Of a stretch of 64,000 nucleotides of DNA, positions 1 to 8,132 are shown piece by piece. Origin of the DNA: Micromonospora yangpuensis (lineage in GTDB: Bacteria; Actinomycetota; Actinomycetes; Mycobacteriales; Micromonosporaceae). The stretch is from the NCBI RefSeq assembly GCF_900091615.1, contig NZ_FMIA01000002.1:1674001-1738000 (forward strand), given 5' to 3'. Under the pieces are notes generated by a model, which had not been told where the DNA came from, did no database searches, and was given only the letters and a program-made list of their open reading frames with translations. Position 1 is the stretch's first letter; the number at the start of each line of letters is the position of its first letter. The position numbers and the translations under genes are program-made.

Positions 1-510
1 GGCGAGGCCCGCGTCGGCGAGCAGGGCGGCTTCCAGGTCCGCGTAACCTGCCCCTTTGCCGATCCGGACACCGTCGCGTCGGCTGATGGCGACGCTACCG
101 CAGACGATCAGGTCGATGGGCTGCATCTCGTCCGGGCCCACGGTGGGAGCGACCTCCGGTGCTCCGGCGCTGGTCGCGGCGATGTCGAACGGCGCGTCCA
201 AGGTGGCGGGGTCGAGAAGGTAGAAGGGCTTGGGCGCGGCGAGGCGTGGTACCGCCAGGTAGAGCAGTTTGCCGTCCTGGAGCGCCCGCACTCGGACGGG
301 AAGTTGGGCGCGGTCGGGGTTGCACTTGATCACCCGTGCCGCCTTCCAGGCATCCAGGGCGGCGAGCCGGTCGGCTGCGGCGTCCTTGCCGACGAAGTCG
401 GGGATGTGTCCGTGTACCCCGGCGGGGGCGGCGTTCTCACGTTCGAGGAGGTCCCAGACATGCTGTCGGACGGCCTGCTTGGCATGGTCGATCTCGGCGA
501 GGCTGCTCAC
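1..510 (-). CDS. 5-formyltetrahydrofolate cyclo-ligase family protein (C-terminus beyond window)
   Basis: The minus strand reads open from a GTG at 510 (V-S-S-L-A-E-I-D-H-A-K) to the window edge, 170 codons. The C-terminal part contains IDLIVCGSVAIS followed by VRIGKGAGYADLE, which matches the R-x-G-x-G-x-G-Y-x-D phosphate/ATP-binding loop of the MTHFS/5-FCL family. Canonical members convert 5-formyl-THF to 5,10-methenyl-THF with ATP in the cytosol. The N-terminal half resembles the divergent family found across actinomycetes and archaea rather than the short canonical enzyme, so the substrate is uncertain. The start was chosen because the frame is closed upstream of this GTG. The protein is truncated only by the window edge. 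Confidence 0.75.
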   Translation of the reverse strand, partial: MSSLAEIDHAKQAVRQHVWDLLERENAAPAGVHGHIPDFVGKDAAADRLAALDAWKAARVIKCNPDRAQLPVRVRALQDGKLLYLAVPRLAAPKPFYLLDPATLDAPFDIAATSAGAPEVAPTVGPDEMQPIDLIVCGSVAISRRDGVRIGKGAGYADLEAALLADAGLA

Positions 511-520
511 GCGGTGGCTC

Positions 521-667
521 CTACGGGGTGATCAGGGTGAGGAGTCGGTCGTTGACGTCCTGGACGGCGGGTTGGTCCCGCCAGGAATGTAGTTGGCGTG
601 CCGCGCCGCAGGCGAGATCGATGCCCCCTCCGGCCCGGATTCCTTCGATCGCCGATCGTCGATCATC
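521..667 (-). pseudogene. Coding-like remnant, unidentified C-terminus
   Basis: A minus-strand frame ending at a stop at 521, only 10 nt upstream of the cyclo-ligase start, carries a protein-like tail (ARQLHSWRDQPAVQDV then NDRLLTLITP) with normal actinomycete codon use. No plausible start or recognisable N-terminal domain precedes it, because the frame runs into low-complexity sequence and then the palindrome at 828-872. It looks like the decayed end of a gene once upstream of the cyclo-ligase, possibly a regulator tail. The rest of 511-1046 shows no gene. Confidence 0.3.
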
Positions 668-827
668 GGCGGAGGCAGGCTGCGGCTTCGACCTGGCGTG
701 GCGCGATGGTGAACCTTGCCCAGGACGACGGCGATGAGTCGTCAGGCGTCCTCCAGCACAGCGTTCACCCCATCGGCCCTGCTCAGAAACCGCCAGCGAT
801 CCGTTGAAGTGACCCGGGCAGGTGTAG

Positions 828-872
828 ATCTTGGACACTTACCGTCCAAATAGAACGGTAAGTGTCCAAGAT
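828..872. repeat. Long palindrome, left copy (18-bp perfect stem, 9-nt loop)
   Basis: Arms ATCTTGGACACTTACCGT (828-845) and its exact complement (855-872) flank the loop CCAAATAGA. An outer inverted pair, TTGAAGTGA at 804-812 and TCACTTCAA at 873-881, encloses it. The same stem occurs at 6598-6641 with the loop in the opposite orientation. It sits downstream of the minus-strand GntR gene, so it could act as a terminator, but there is no adjacent T-run and its conservation suggests a mobile or repetitive palindrome. Confidence 0.8.
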
Positions 873-1046
873 TCACTTCAAGGCACGGTGCCGGCGGTGG
901 TGTGGGGCCGGTTGATCGGCCTCAAGGGTGGTGGGTCGGCGGGTGCTCAAGGCCGTTGTTCGGTCCCCGGGAGACGCCCAGGCGATCCGGAAGCTCGGCG
1001 CTTCCGTGGAACCTCCGCCGTCGGCCGGCCCTCGCCTGGTGCAGCG

Positions 1047-1283
1047 CTATGCGCTTTCGTCGCGAGTGTCGGTGACGAAGACGCCCACACCCTGCCGGCC
1101 CTCCAGGACGCCTGCCTCAAGCAGGATGTCGATGGCCTTGCGGACCGTGACGCCCGAGGTGTCGTACTGCTCGGCGAGTTCCCGGGTGGTCGGGAGCTTG
1201 TCGCCGGGCTTAAGGACGCCTGCGGCGATCTTGGCTTGGATCTCCCGTCGGATCCTTCGCCACAGCGGCTCGTAGGGCACCAT
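1047..1283 (-). CDS. Short GntR-family winged-helix regulator
   Basis: A 78-aa protein that is almost entirely one GntR winged-helix domain. It opens WRRIRREIQAKIAAGVLKPG and continues through KLPTTRELAEQY and TVRKAIDILLEAGVLEGRQG, the helix-turn-helix and wing typical of the family. No C-terminal effector domain is present, so it belongs to the small single-domain actinomycete type. It is divergent from the HTH-DUF5753 gene at 1399. The roughly 115-bp shared region is AT-richer than its surroundings and probably holds both promoters. The target is probably local, but no ligand can be inferred. Confidence 0.88.
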   Translation of the reverse strand: MVPYEPLWRRIRREIQAKIAAGVLKPGDKLPTTRELAEQYDTSGVTVRKAIDILLEAGVLEGRQGVGVFVTDTRDESA

Positions 1284-1398
1284 GGCCGGAGTTCACCACA
1301 GCTCTCGTCCGGTCTTGCCGCCTATGCCTTTCTTAGCTTGAAAGACTTGTTTGGTTGTAAACTGCCATCGAGCAGCGAAACGACGAGGGGAGGTGACC

Positions 1399-2283
1399 GT
1401 GGAGCTGACCGGGGATGGGGCGTCGAGCGTGCCCCGTCGGGCGTTGGGGCGGGCGCTGCGGGAGTTGCGGACCGAGGCGCGGATGACCCTGGAGGGAGCG
1501 GCCGGGGCGTTGGGGTGGAGTCGGCACAAGGTGTGGCGGGCCGAGAGCGGCGTCGGCCCGGCCCGTGGGGTGGACGTCCGGGTCATGTGCGAGCTGTACG
1601 AGGCGCGTACCAGGTTGACCTCGGCTTTGGTCGCACTGGCGGGGGAGACCGGGGCGAAGGGCTGGTGGCTCGCCTACGGTGGCGCGATCCCCGACTGGTT
1701 CGACCTCTACGCCGGCCTGGAGGCCGCCGCCGGCCGACTCCGCGAGTACCAGGACGTCCTGGTCCCCGCCCTGCTCCAGACCCGCGAGTACGCGACGGTT
1801 GCCTGCCGGCATCGGCCCGACGGTGAGCGGGAAGGGGTGGTCGGGGCGCGGCTGGCGCGACAGTCCCTGCTGCGGCGGCGGTCGCCCGCGCCGCCTCGGT
1901 TGGCGGTGGTGTTGTCGGAGGCGGTGCTGATGCGGGTCGTGGGTGACCCGGCGACCATGGCGGGCCAGTTGCGGCAGCTGCTGGCGGTGGGTCGGCTGCC
2001 GCACGTTTCGGTTCGGGTGTTGCCGTTGGCCGCCGGGCCACATCGGGGTGCGGTCGCGGGGGCGTTCGTGCTGCTCGACTTCCCACCGGGCAACCGGGGC
2101 GAGCCCGAGGCTCCGGTGGTCTACCAGGAGTCGTTGAGCGGTGCGCTCTATCTCGACCGCCCGAAGGAGTTGGCCGCGTACGAACGGGTCTGGGCCAGCC
2201 TCGACACCCTCGCCCTCGACCGGGACCAGTCGGCCCAACTCATCGGCAAGGCCCTTGACGAACTGGACCTTGATGAATGTTGA
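1399..2283 (+). CDS. HTH-XRE / DUF5753 (Scr1-type) transcriptional regulator
   Basis: About 294 aa. An N-terminal XRE helix-turn-helix (RALGRALRELRTEARMTLEG, then WSRHKVWRAESG) is followed by a DUF5753 domain (WFDLYAGLEAAAGRLREY, then VPALLQTREYA; near the C-terminus YQESLSGALYLD). This two-domain family is very abundant in Streptomyces and Micromonospora and is often paired with a small DUF397 or regulatory partner. No DUF397 gene is visible here, and the divergent neighbour is the GntR protein. GTG 1399 was chosen for the GGGGAGG Shine-Dalgarno about 5 nt upstream; GTG 1393 is an alternative. It is a DNA-binding regulator and not obviously part of the downstream cassette. Confidence 0.88.
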   Translation: MELTGDGASSVPRRALGRALRELRTEARMTLEGAAGALGWSRHKVWRAESGVGPARGVDVRVMCELYEARTRLTSALVALAGETGAKGWWLAYGGAIPDWFDLYAGLEAAAGRLREYQDVLVPALLQTREYATVACRHRPDGEREGVVGARLARQSLLRRRSPAPPRLAVVLSEAVLMRVVGDPATMAGQLRQLLAVGRLPHVSVRVLPLAAGPHRGAVAGAFVLLDFPPGNRGEPEAPVVYQESLSGALYLDRPKELAAYERVWASLDTLALDRDQSAQLIGKALDELDLDEC

Positions 2284-2388
2284 TCGGGCGCCGCCTGACC
2301 GACGGTCTTCGATCGGCAAGCCGACAGTCGAGACTCCGACGCGTCCTTCTTCCATAGGTTGGTCAACACCGCTCTGACAGGAGGTTGG

Positions 2389-2766
2389 ATGTCCCACGTC
2401 CGCATTCGGATCGACTTCACTTCGCTTGTCGACGACGACGAGTTCGTGCTCGGTGAGCTGACCGACGAACTGGCGGACGACCTCCGCGACATCGGCGAGG
2501 TGGAACGCGTCGAGCTCGCCACCGGCCCGGATGCCAAGGGCGTCGCCGAGTTGGCGCTCGGTGTCGTCACCGTGCTGGCGGGCGCTGATCCCGGCTACCT
2601 GCAAGCGCTGGTCGACGTGGTCCTGGCCTTCCTGCGACGGCATTCCGGCCGTCGGGTTCACCTGCGGGTCGGTGACATCGAGTTGACCATCGACCGGCCC
2701 ACCCCTGGCCAGACCGATGAACTGGTCAGCACGGTGCGGGCCGCGATCGAACGGACCCGCCCCTGA
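2389..2766 (+). CDS. EACC1-like effector-associated constant component
   Basis: 125 aa, starting at ATG 2389 behind an AGGAGG-type site. It begins VRIRIDFTSL, has an acidic stretch (DDDEFVLGELTDELADDL), a hydrophobic centre (ELALGVVTVLAGADPGYLQALVDVVLAFL) and a final strand HLRVGDIELTIDRPT. This layout matches my memory of EACC1, a small constant subunit found beside caspase or trypsin effectors in predicted conflict systems of multicellular bacteria. The stop overlaps the ATG of the caspase-helicase gene by one base (TGATG), which implies translational coupling and a shared function. It is predicted to be a cytosolic accessory or adaptor. The family call rests on pattern and context only. 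Confidence 0.65.
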   Translation: MSHVRIRIDFTSLVDDDEFVLGELTDELADDLRDIGEVERVELATGPDAKGVAELALGVVTVLAGADPGYLQALVDVVLAFLRRHSGRRVHLRVGDIELTIDRPTPGQTDELVSTVRAAIERTRP

Positions 2767-5700
2767 TGGGACGGCACGCCCTGCTGATCGGCACGGCCAC
2801 CTGCCAGGTCGACCGCGAACTTGCGCCCCTTCCATCGGTACGACAGGACGTGGCGCAACTCAAGGCGCTGCTCGACGGTGCCGGTGAGTTCGACACGGTA
2901 CGCGCCGAACTGGACCTGCCAGCGGCGCGGCTGCGTCAGGTCGTCGAGGAGTTCTACGGCGCGCGGCGTACGGGTGACCTGGCCCTGCTCTACTACTCCG
3001 GCCATGGGGTGCTGCACGGTGACGGTCAGTCGTTGTTCCTGGCCGCGACCGACACGGTAAGCGGGCAGTTGCACGCGACGGCGTTCGACGCCGACGGCAT
3101 GCTGCGTCATCTGCTCAACGACACCAAGGCCAGCCAGAAGGTGGTTCTCCTCGACTGTTGCTTCTCCGGCGCGTTCACCGCCCGGCACCGGTTCCGGGGC
3201 GGAGTGCGGGAAGAACCGCGCCGGCTGAAGCGTCAGCGCGGCACCTTCGTGTTGACCTCGAGTACGCACCTGAAGGCGTCGAAGGCACAGGGGCCGGACC
3301 ACCCGTCGGTCTTCACCGAGGTGCTGCTCAACGGTCTGCGGGGTGAGGCCGCGGGCCCGGCCGACGACGGTTGGATCACCACCAACGACCTCTCCCGGTA
3401 CGCCCCGACGGAGATGGCCCGGCGTCGCCAGCACACTCCGGTCGAGTCGAGTGAGGGCGTCACCGAGCCGATCCGACTGGTGACGGTGCCCGGTTCCGCC
3501 GCTGCGGCGAAACGGGTCACGGCCGTCACCTCGAGCCCGGCGGACGAGGCACCCTTCGACGCGGACCAGTGGCGTCGGCTGGTGACCTACTACATCAACT
3601 GCATGCGACGGTCGAGCGTGCTGCAGTCCCTCGTCGATCCGCGGGCCGCCGGGACGTTCGTCGCGGCACCGCCGGGATCCGAGGCGGTCTTCACCTCCGT
3701 CACGCCCGTCAAGCTGGGCGGTTCGGCGGCCGGGCTCGCCGCCCGGGCCCGCGCCGACGGCCGGGAGTTGCAGTACGGCTACCCGGTCGCCGTCGTCCGG
3801 CCGACCCGTCACAAGCCGCTCCGGTTCGCTCCGCTGCTGGTCTGTGACGTCACCGTCGGCGCGGACGACGTGCTGCACGCCTCCTTCCCGCCCCGCCCCA
3901 GCGCCGCACTCGTCGACCTGTTCCAGCTCTCCGAAGTGGAGGGCGACGAGCTGCTGCAGCGGGTCGAGCAGGCCTTCACACCGGGTGATCCCGCCGCCCT
4001 CGCCGCCACCGTCGACGTGCTCGTGCAGACGTTCGGGTTGAGCCCGGTGACGGAGCTGGACCCGGCCGCGCTCGTCGGCACCATCCGACCGGGACAGGTG
4101 AACGGGGTGCAGAACGCCGCGATCCTGTACACCGTCGACGCCGCCGAGTCGCCCCAGCGGCAGCTCGTCGAGGATCTCCGGGGGATGGTCAGGAACCCCG
4201 GGCTCATCGAGCGTACGGCGCTGGGCGCGCTGGCTCTGCGACCGGACGAGGTAGCCCCGACGCCGGTTGTGACGGTGGCGATGAGTGCGGCGAACGAGGC
4301 GCAGGAAGAGATCATCCAGGCGGCGATGGCACAGCCGTTGACGGTGGCCCAGGGGCCGCCGGGCACCGGTAAGAGTCAACTCGTCACGGCCCTGTTGGCC
4401 ACCGCCACCGCCGCCGGTCAGAGTGTGCTGATCGGCTCCACCAGCAACCAGGCCGTCGACTCGGTGCTCGACCGGGTGACCGACCTGATCGGCCCGGGCC
4501 TGTTGGTGCGCACCGGCAACAAGGACCACCGGATGCAGGAACCGAAGCACCTCGCCGACATCCTGGCGGCGTATCCACCGGCGGAGTTGCCCGGCACACC
4601 GGAGGACCGGACACCCCTGCACGAGCTGCGGCTCCTGGCGGAGGAGGCGGCCGACCTCCGGGCGACGCTTGACGAGCGGCGGTTGCTCGAACGGGACCTG
4701 GCCGACCTGGCCGTCGAGCGTGGCGGCGAGCCAGCCACCGGTGCGGCTGCGCTGCCCGCCGACGACCCGGCGCTGGCGCGTCTCGTCCGGCTGACCGACC
4801 GGGCGCTGGCCAGCAGGTGGTTCGGCTGGTGGTACCGGTGGCGGCTGCGTTCGTACCAGGTCGTCGACCGGCACGCCGTCGAGGTACTCGCCGAACGGGC
4901 GGTTCTCGAGCTGCGCTGGCGGGAACTCCGACGGCTCCTCGCGGAGCTGCCTGACGCGGAGACCTCCTGGCGGCGGTTGGTCGACATCACCGGCACCGAG
5001 CGGCCCGCCCTCAGCATCGACCTGCTGCGGGACCGGATCGCCCGACGGGTGGCTGCCGGAGCACGGCTGCTCCAGGATCGCTCCGACGAGATGTCCAAGC
5101 CGCAGTCGGACAGCTGGGCGTACTTTCCGGAGCTGCTACGGGTGCTGCCGGGCTGGGCGGTGACTGCCCTGTCCGCTCGGCGGCTGAGGAGCAGCCCCGC
5201 GATGTTCGACCTCGTGATCATCGACGAGGCGGCACAGTGCACGGTTCCCGCGATCCTGCCCATGCTCTTTCGGGCCAAGCGGGCACTGCTCATCGGCGAT
5301 CCCCGTCAGCTCGCACCCGTGGTGGACCTGCCGGAGACCGAAGACGTCACCGAACGTGCCCGAGCGGCACTCAGTACCGGGTGGCTGACCGCCCGGCGGT
5401 TGACCTACACGGCCCATTCCGCGTACGACGCGTTCGCCTCCGCTGCGGGCTCCACGCATCTCCTCGACGAGCACTACCGGTGCCACCCCGACATCGTGGA
5501 AGTGCCGAATCGGGAGGTCTACCAGGGGCGGCTCACCGTGCTGACGGACCCGGCCCGGCTGGTCGCCCCGACCGATCCGGCGGTGCGCTGGCGCGACGTG
5601 CCCGGACGGTTCAGCCTCGGGCCGTCCGGATCAGGGTTCAACCAGATCGAGATCGAGGCTGTCGTCGCCGAGGTCGCCGGCCTGCGAAGTGCGCATCCGA

Positions 5701-6356
5701 GGGCCTCGATCGGGGTGGTAACGCCGCTCGCCGCGCATCAACGGCAGCTGGCCGCGGCCCTCCGCGACGCCGGTCTCACCGACAACCTGCTCTGCGCGAC
5801 GATCCACCGGTTCCAGGGCAGCGAACGGGACGTCATGGTCGTCTCGCCGGTCGGAGCGCACGGCGTTCCGGACCGTACCCGGGGCTGGCTGGTGCACCAG
5901 ACCAACTTGTGGAACGTCGCCATCACCCGGGCGCGATCCCAGCTCGTCGTGGTCGGCGACCGGTCGTGGTGGTCGGGTCAACGTGGCCTGCTGACCGCCC
6001 TGGCCCTGTTCCGTGAGGTCGCCGACGCCCGACCCGCCGCTGCGACCGGGCCGGCGGACCGACTGCACCTTGTCCTCCGGAACGCGAATGTGCGCGTGCG
6101 ACGCGACGTCTCCGTGGCCGGGTGGGCAGCCGATCTCGTGGTGAGTCAAGGGGATGCCGAGCTGGGTGTCGTCGTCGACGATCCGTTGGGCGACCCGGAT
6201 GGTCGGGGGCTACGCCGGGTGTTCGCCCGGCTCGACCTCAACAGTGGTGCCACGCCTGTCCGTCGGGTGCCCGCCTGGCGCTGCCTGGCCGAACCGGAGC
6301 AGGTGGCGGCAGAGTTGACCGGCGATCTGCGTCGGTCCAGGCGGCACGAAGGGTGA
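2766..6356 (+). CDS. Caspase-like peptidase fused to UPF1-like SF1 helicase and possible C-terminal nuclease
   Basis: 1196 aa. Residues 1-230 form a C14 caspase-like domain: YYSGHG gives the catalytic His at about 80, and DCCFSG (D-x-C-x-S-G) gives the nucleophile Cys at about 132. A linker region without a recognised family follows to about 480. Then comes an SF1 helicase of the UPF1/DNA2 type: Walker A GPPGTGKS at about 530, Walker B VIIDEAAQC at about 818, HYRCHPDI, TIHRFQGSERDVMVVS and WNVAITRARSQLVVVGD. The last 120 residues (VRRDVSVAGWAADLVV, then ELGVVVDDP) resemble a Vsr/PD-(D/E)xK-like fold with a weak active site. It is coupled to the EACC1-like gene. Protease, helicase and nuclease modules in one chain suggest a nucleic-acid-sensing suicide effector. 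The domains are clear; the function is inferred. Confidence 0.85.
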   Translation: MGRHALLIGTATCQVDRELAPLPSVRQDVAQLKALLDGAGEFDTVRAELDLPAARLRQVVEEFYGARRTGDLALLYYSGHGVLHGDGQSLFLAATDTVSGQLHATAFDADGMLRHLLNDTKASQKVVLLDCCFSGAFTARHRFRGGVREEPRRLKRQRGTFVLTSSTHLKASKAQGPDHPSVFTEVLLNGLRGEAAGPADDGWITTNDLSRYAPTEMARRRQHTPVESSEGVTEPIRLVTVPGSAAAAKRVTAVTSSPADEAPFDADQWRRLVTYYINCMRRSSVLQSLVDPRAAGTFVAAPPGSEAVFTSVTPVKLGGSAAGLAARARADGRELQYGYPVAVVRPTRHKPLRFAPLLVCDVTVGADDVLHASFPPRPSAALVDLFQLSEVEGDELLQRVEQAFTPGDPAALAATVDVLVQTFGLSPVTELDPAALVGTIRPGQVNGVQNAAILYTVDAAESPQRQLVEDLRGMVRNPGLIERTALGALALRPDEVAPTPVVTVAMSAANEAQEEIIQAAMAQPLTVAQGPPGTGKSQLVTALLATATAAGQSVLIGSTSNQAVDSVLDRVTDLIGPGLLVRTGNKDHRMQEPKHLADILAAYPPAELPGTPEDRTPLHELRLLAEEAADLRATLDERRLLERDLADLAVERGGEPATGAAALPADDPALARLVRLTDRALASRWFGWWYRWRLRSYQVVDRHAVEVLAERAVLELRWRELRRLLAELPDAETSWRRLVDITGTERPALSIDLLRDRIARRVAAGARLLQDRSDEMSKPQSDSWAYFPELLRVLPGWAVTALSARRLRSSPAMFDLVIIDEAAQCTVPAILPMLFRAKRALLIGDPRQLAPVVDLPETEDVTERARAALSTGWLTARRLTYTAHSAYDAFASAAGSTHLLDEHYRCHPDIVEVPNREVYQGRLTVLTDPARLVAPTDPAVRWRDVPGRFSLGPSGSGFNQIEIEAVVAEVAGLRSAHPRASIGVVTPLAAHQRQLAAALRDAGLTDNLLCATIHRFQGSERDVMVVSPVGAHGVPDRTRGWLVHQTNLWNVAITRARSQLVVVGDRSWWSGQRGLLTALALFREVADARPAAATGPADRLHLVLRNANVRVRRDVSVAGWAADLVVSQGDAELGVVVDDPLGDPDGRGLRRVFARLDLNSGATPVRRVPAWRCLAEPEQVAAELTGDLRRSRRHEG

Positions 6357-6425
6357 GGTGACCAGCGCCCACGAGCTCGCCCCGCTCACCTCACCGGGGC
6401 GGGGCCGGTGGATCCCCGCAGCAGG

Positions 6426-6530
6426 CCGGCCCTGCCGTTCCCGGTCGACGCTGACGGTCGACAGGGCCGGACGCGTGCAGCGGCCGATCTCGTCGTCGTC
6501 CCAGCCGAAGACGCTGATCTGTCCCGGCAC
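6426..6530 (-). pseudogene. LacI-family regulator C-terminal fragment
   Basis: The minus strand encodes VPGQISVFGWDDDEIG followed by RCTRPALSTVSVDRERQGR. This matches the LacI/PurR effector-domain signature (isVvGfDd ... tPaLTTVrqd ... G). Nothing upstream or downstream in frame resembles the rest of a LacI protein, so about 35 codons remain of a roughly 330-codon gene. The flanks are the caspase-helicase stop and the right palindrome. Otherwise 6357-6672 holds no gene. Confidence 0.55.
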
Positions 6531-6597
6531 GTCGATGCTCAGGCTCCCGTCTTCCTCCGAGCTCGCCTTGCTCTCTCCGTGCCCGACCGGCGTGTAG

Positions 6598-6641
6598 ATC
6601 TTGGACACTTACCGTTCTATTTGGACGGTAGGTGTCCAAGA
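6598..6641. repeat. Long palindrome, right copy (loop inverted relative to 828-872)
   Basis: Arm ATCTTGGACACTTACCGT (6598-6615), loop TCTATTTGG, then ACGGTAGGTGTCCAAGA (6625-6641) with one change in the right arm. The loop is the exact reverse complement of the left copy's loop, whereas the GTGTAGATC left flank is the same in both copies. It lies between convergent genes (caspase-helicase and marR), so it can also serve as a bidirectional terminator. Confidence 0.8.
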
Positions 6642-6672
6642 CTCGCTGCGGGGCCCGCTTCGGGCGTGCTGG

Positions 6673-7158
6673 TCAGCAGGGGCGGGTGTCCGGGTCGGCG
6701 GCGTCGGCTACCTGCCGGGTGACGTGGTAGGCGACCTCACGCAGTACCTCGATCTGGTGCGGGGTGAGGCCGTCGATGACGTAGCGGCGGACGGCGGTGA
6801 CGTGGCCGGGGGCGGCGGTGACCACCAGGTCCCAGCCGGCGTCGGTGAGCGCGGCGGTGGTGTAGCGGGGGTTCTCCGGGTCGGGCTGGCGGCGCAGCAG
6901 CCCGCGTAGTTCGAGGCGTTTGACGACGTTCGACAGGCGGGACAGCGAGCTGCTGACCTCGGCGGCCAGCTCGCTCAGGCGGCGGGTCCGCCCGGGTGAC
7001 ATGGACAGGATGCTGAGCACGAAGTAGTCGAAGAGGGTGAGGTTGTTGTCCCGCAGGAGCTGGGCATCCAGCGCGCTGGGCAGCTTGAACACCAGCTTGG
7101 CCAGGGCGATCCAGGCCTCGGTCTCCTGCTCGGTCAGCCAAGCGGGTTCGTCCGGCAT
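6673..7158 (-). CDS. MarR-family transcriptional regulator
   Basis: 161 aa. The N-terminal helix (AWIALAKLVFKLPSALDAQL) is followed by the winged helix typical of MarR: TLFDYFVLSILSMSPGRTRR, LSELAAEVSSSLSRLSNVVK, RLELRGLLRRQPDPENPRYT and a C-terminal dimerisation helix. It is divergent from the azoreductase at 7272. The intergenic region holds three similarly spaced dyads that are good candidates for its operators. It probably represses the azoreductase and itself and is released by a quinone, azo or electrophilic ligand; the ligand is inference. ATG 7158 follows the normal start context. Confidence 0.92.
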   Translation of the reverse strand: MPDEPAWLTEQETEAWIALAKLVFKLPSALDAQLLRDNNLTLFDYFVLSILSMSPGRTRRLSELAAEVSSSLSRLSNVVKRLELRGLLRRQPDPENPRYTTAALTDAGWDLVVTAAPGHVTAVRRYVIDGLTPHQIEVLREVAYHVTRQVADAADPDTRPC

Positions 7159-7179
7159 GCGGCCAGTCTACGGCCGCGC

Positions 7180-7257
7180 TTCAATCATGAAGTGAGCCGC
7201 GTCTCAGTGGGTTCAAGCTTGAACGTCGGGGGTCTAGGCTCTGGTTCAAGGTTGAAC
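7180..7257. promoter_or_regulatory. Three spaced MarR operator dyads
   Basis: TTCAATCATGAA (7180-7191, imperfect), GTTCAAGCTTGAAC (7211-7224, perfect 14-bp palindrome) and GTTCAAGGTTGAAC (7244-7257, one mismatched pair). Centres are about 32 and 33 bp apart, close to three helical turns each, so proteins bound at all three would face the same side of the DNA. The last dyad ends 14 bp before the azoreductase GTG and would block its transcription or translation start region. Confidence 0.75.
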
Positions 7258-7271
7258 TTCGACGTCTGGGA

Positions 7272-7925
7272 GTGACAGTGACCTTGTTCCGGTTGGACGC
7301 CAGCATCCGTACACACGGCTCGGCGAGCCGCGAGATCGCCGACATCGTGGAGCAGGAGTGGCGGGACAGCCACCCTGGTGACACCGTCGAGCGGCGGCAC
7401 ATCGGCGTGGACACCCTGCCGGCGGAGGCCTGGGCGGCGGCGGTCACCGCCGGCGCGACGCCGGCCGAGGAGCGGACCGAAGAGCAGCGCGACGCCGTCG
7501 CCCTCGCCGCGACGCTGGTGGACGAACTCGTTGCCGCCGACGCCATCCTGTTCGCCGTGCCGCTCTACAACTACGGCGTGTCCCAGCACTTCAAGACGTA
7601 CGTCGACCTGATTCTCGCCGACCCGCGGGCGAACGGGGTCCCGTTCCTCGCCGGCAAGCCGGCCGTGCTCGCCATGGTGCGCGGTGGCGCGTACGGTGCC
7701 GGCACGCCCCGGGAGGGCTGGGACCACGCCACGCCCTACCTGCGCCGCATCGTCGCCGACTGCTGGGGCGCCGACCTGACCGTCATCGAACGCGAGTTCA
7801 CCCTGGTCGGGGTCAACCCCGCCCTCGACGCCTTCACCGACCAGGCCGCCGACCTGCACGCCGAAGCCGTACGGGCCGCCCGGGAGGCCGGTCGCGCCCT
7901 GGGCGCGCTGCCCGTCACCGCCTGA
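7272..7925 (+). CDS. FMN-dependent NADH-azoreductase / quinone reductase family
   Basis: 217 aa with a flavodoxin-like fold. It shows LFRLDASIRTHGSASREIAD at the N-terminus, AADAILFAVPLYNYGVSQHF as the FMN-binding/active loop (the PxYNxxxx-hFK motif of AzoR) and GKPAVLAMVRGGAYG. AzoR-type enzymes reduce quinones and azo dyes with NAD(P)H in the cytosol and protect against electrophiles. It starts at GTG 7272 and is divergent from the MarR gene with operators in between, the classic layout for MarR-regulated quinone detoxification. Length is normal. The 7926-8132 stretch downstream shows no gene. Confidence 0.88.
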   Translation: MTVTLFRLDASIRTHGSASREIADIVEQEWRDSHPGDTVERRHIGVDTLPAEAWAAAVTAGATPAEERTEEQRDAVALAATLVDELVAADAILFAVPLYNYGVSQHFKTYVDLILADPRANGVPFLAGKPAVLAMVRGGAYGAGTPREGWDHATPYLRRIVADCWGADLTVIEREFTLVGVNPALDAFTDQAADLHAEAVRAAREAGRALGALPVTA

Positions 7926-8132
7926 GCCACCGGGCGGGCCGGGCGGGGCTCCGGCGCGAGGTCAGCGGGCGGGGCTCGGTCAGTGGGTGGCCGGCGGCCC
8001 GGGTCAGCGGGTGAGGTCGCGGGCCAGGTGCGCGGGGCGCAACGTCATGGTCGCCCATCGGGCGCGGTCAGTGCCGCCCGCGCCCCTATCCGACGCGCCG
8101 GCGGGACAACCACCGGATGGTGCCGGGAGGGG

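Noticed and set aside
828..6641. Palindromes as attachment sites of an integrated element
   Set aside because: No integrase, transposase or tRNA gene lies between or next to them, and the left flanks are in the same orientation. Recorded as repeats instead.
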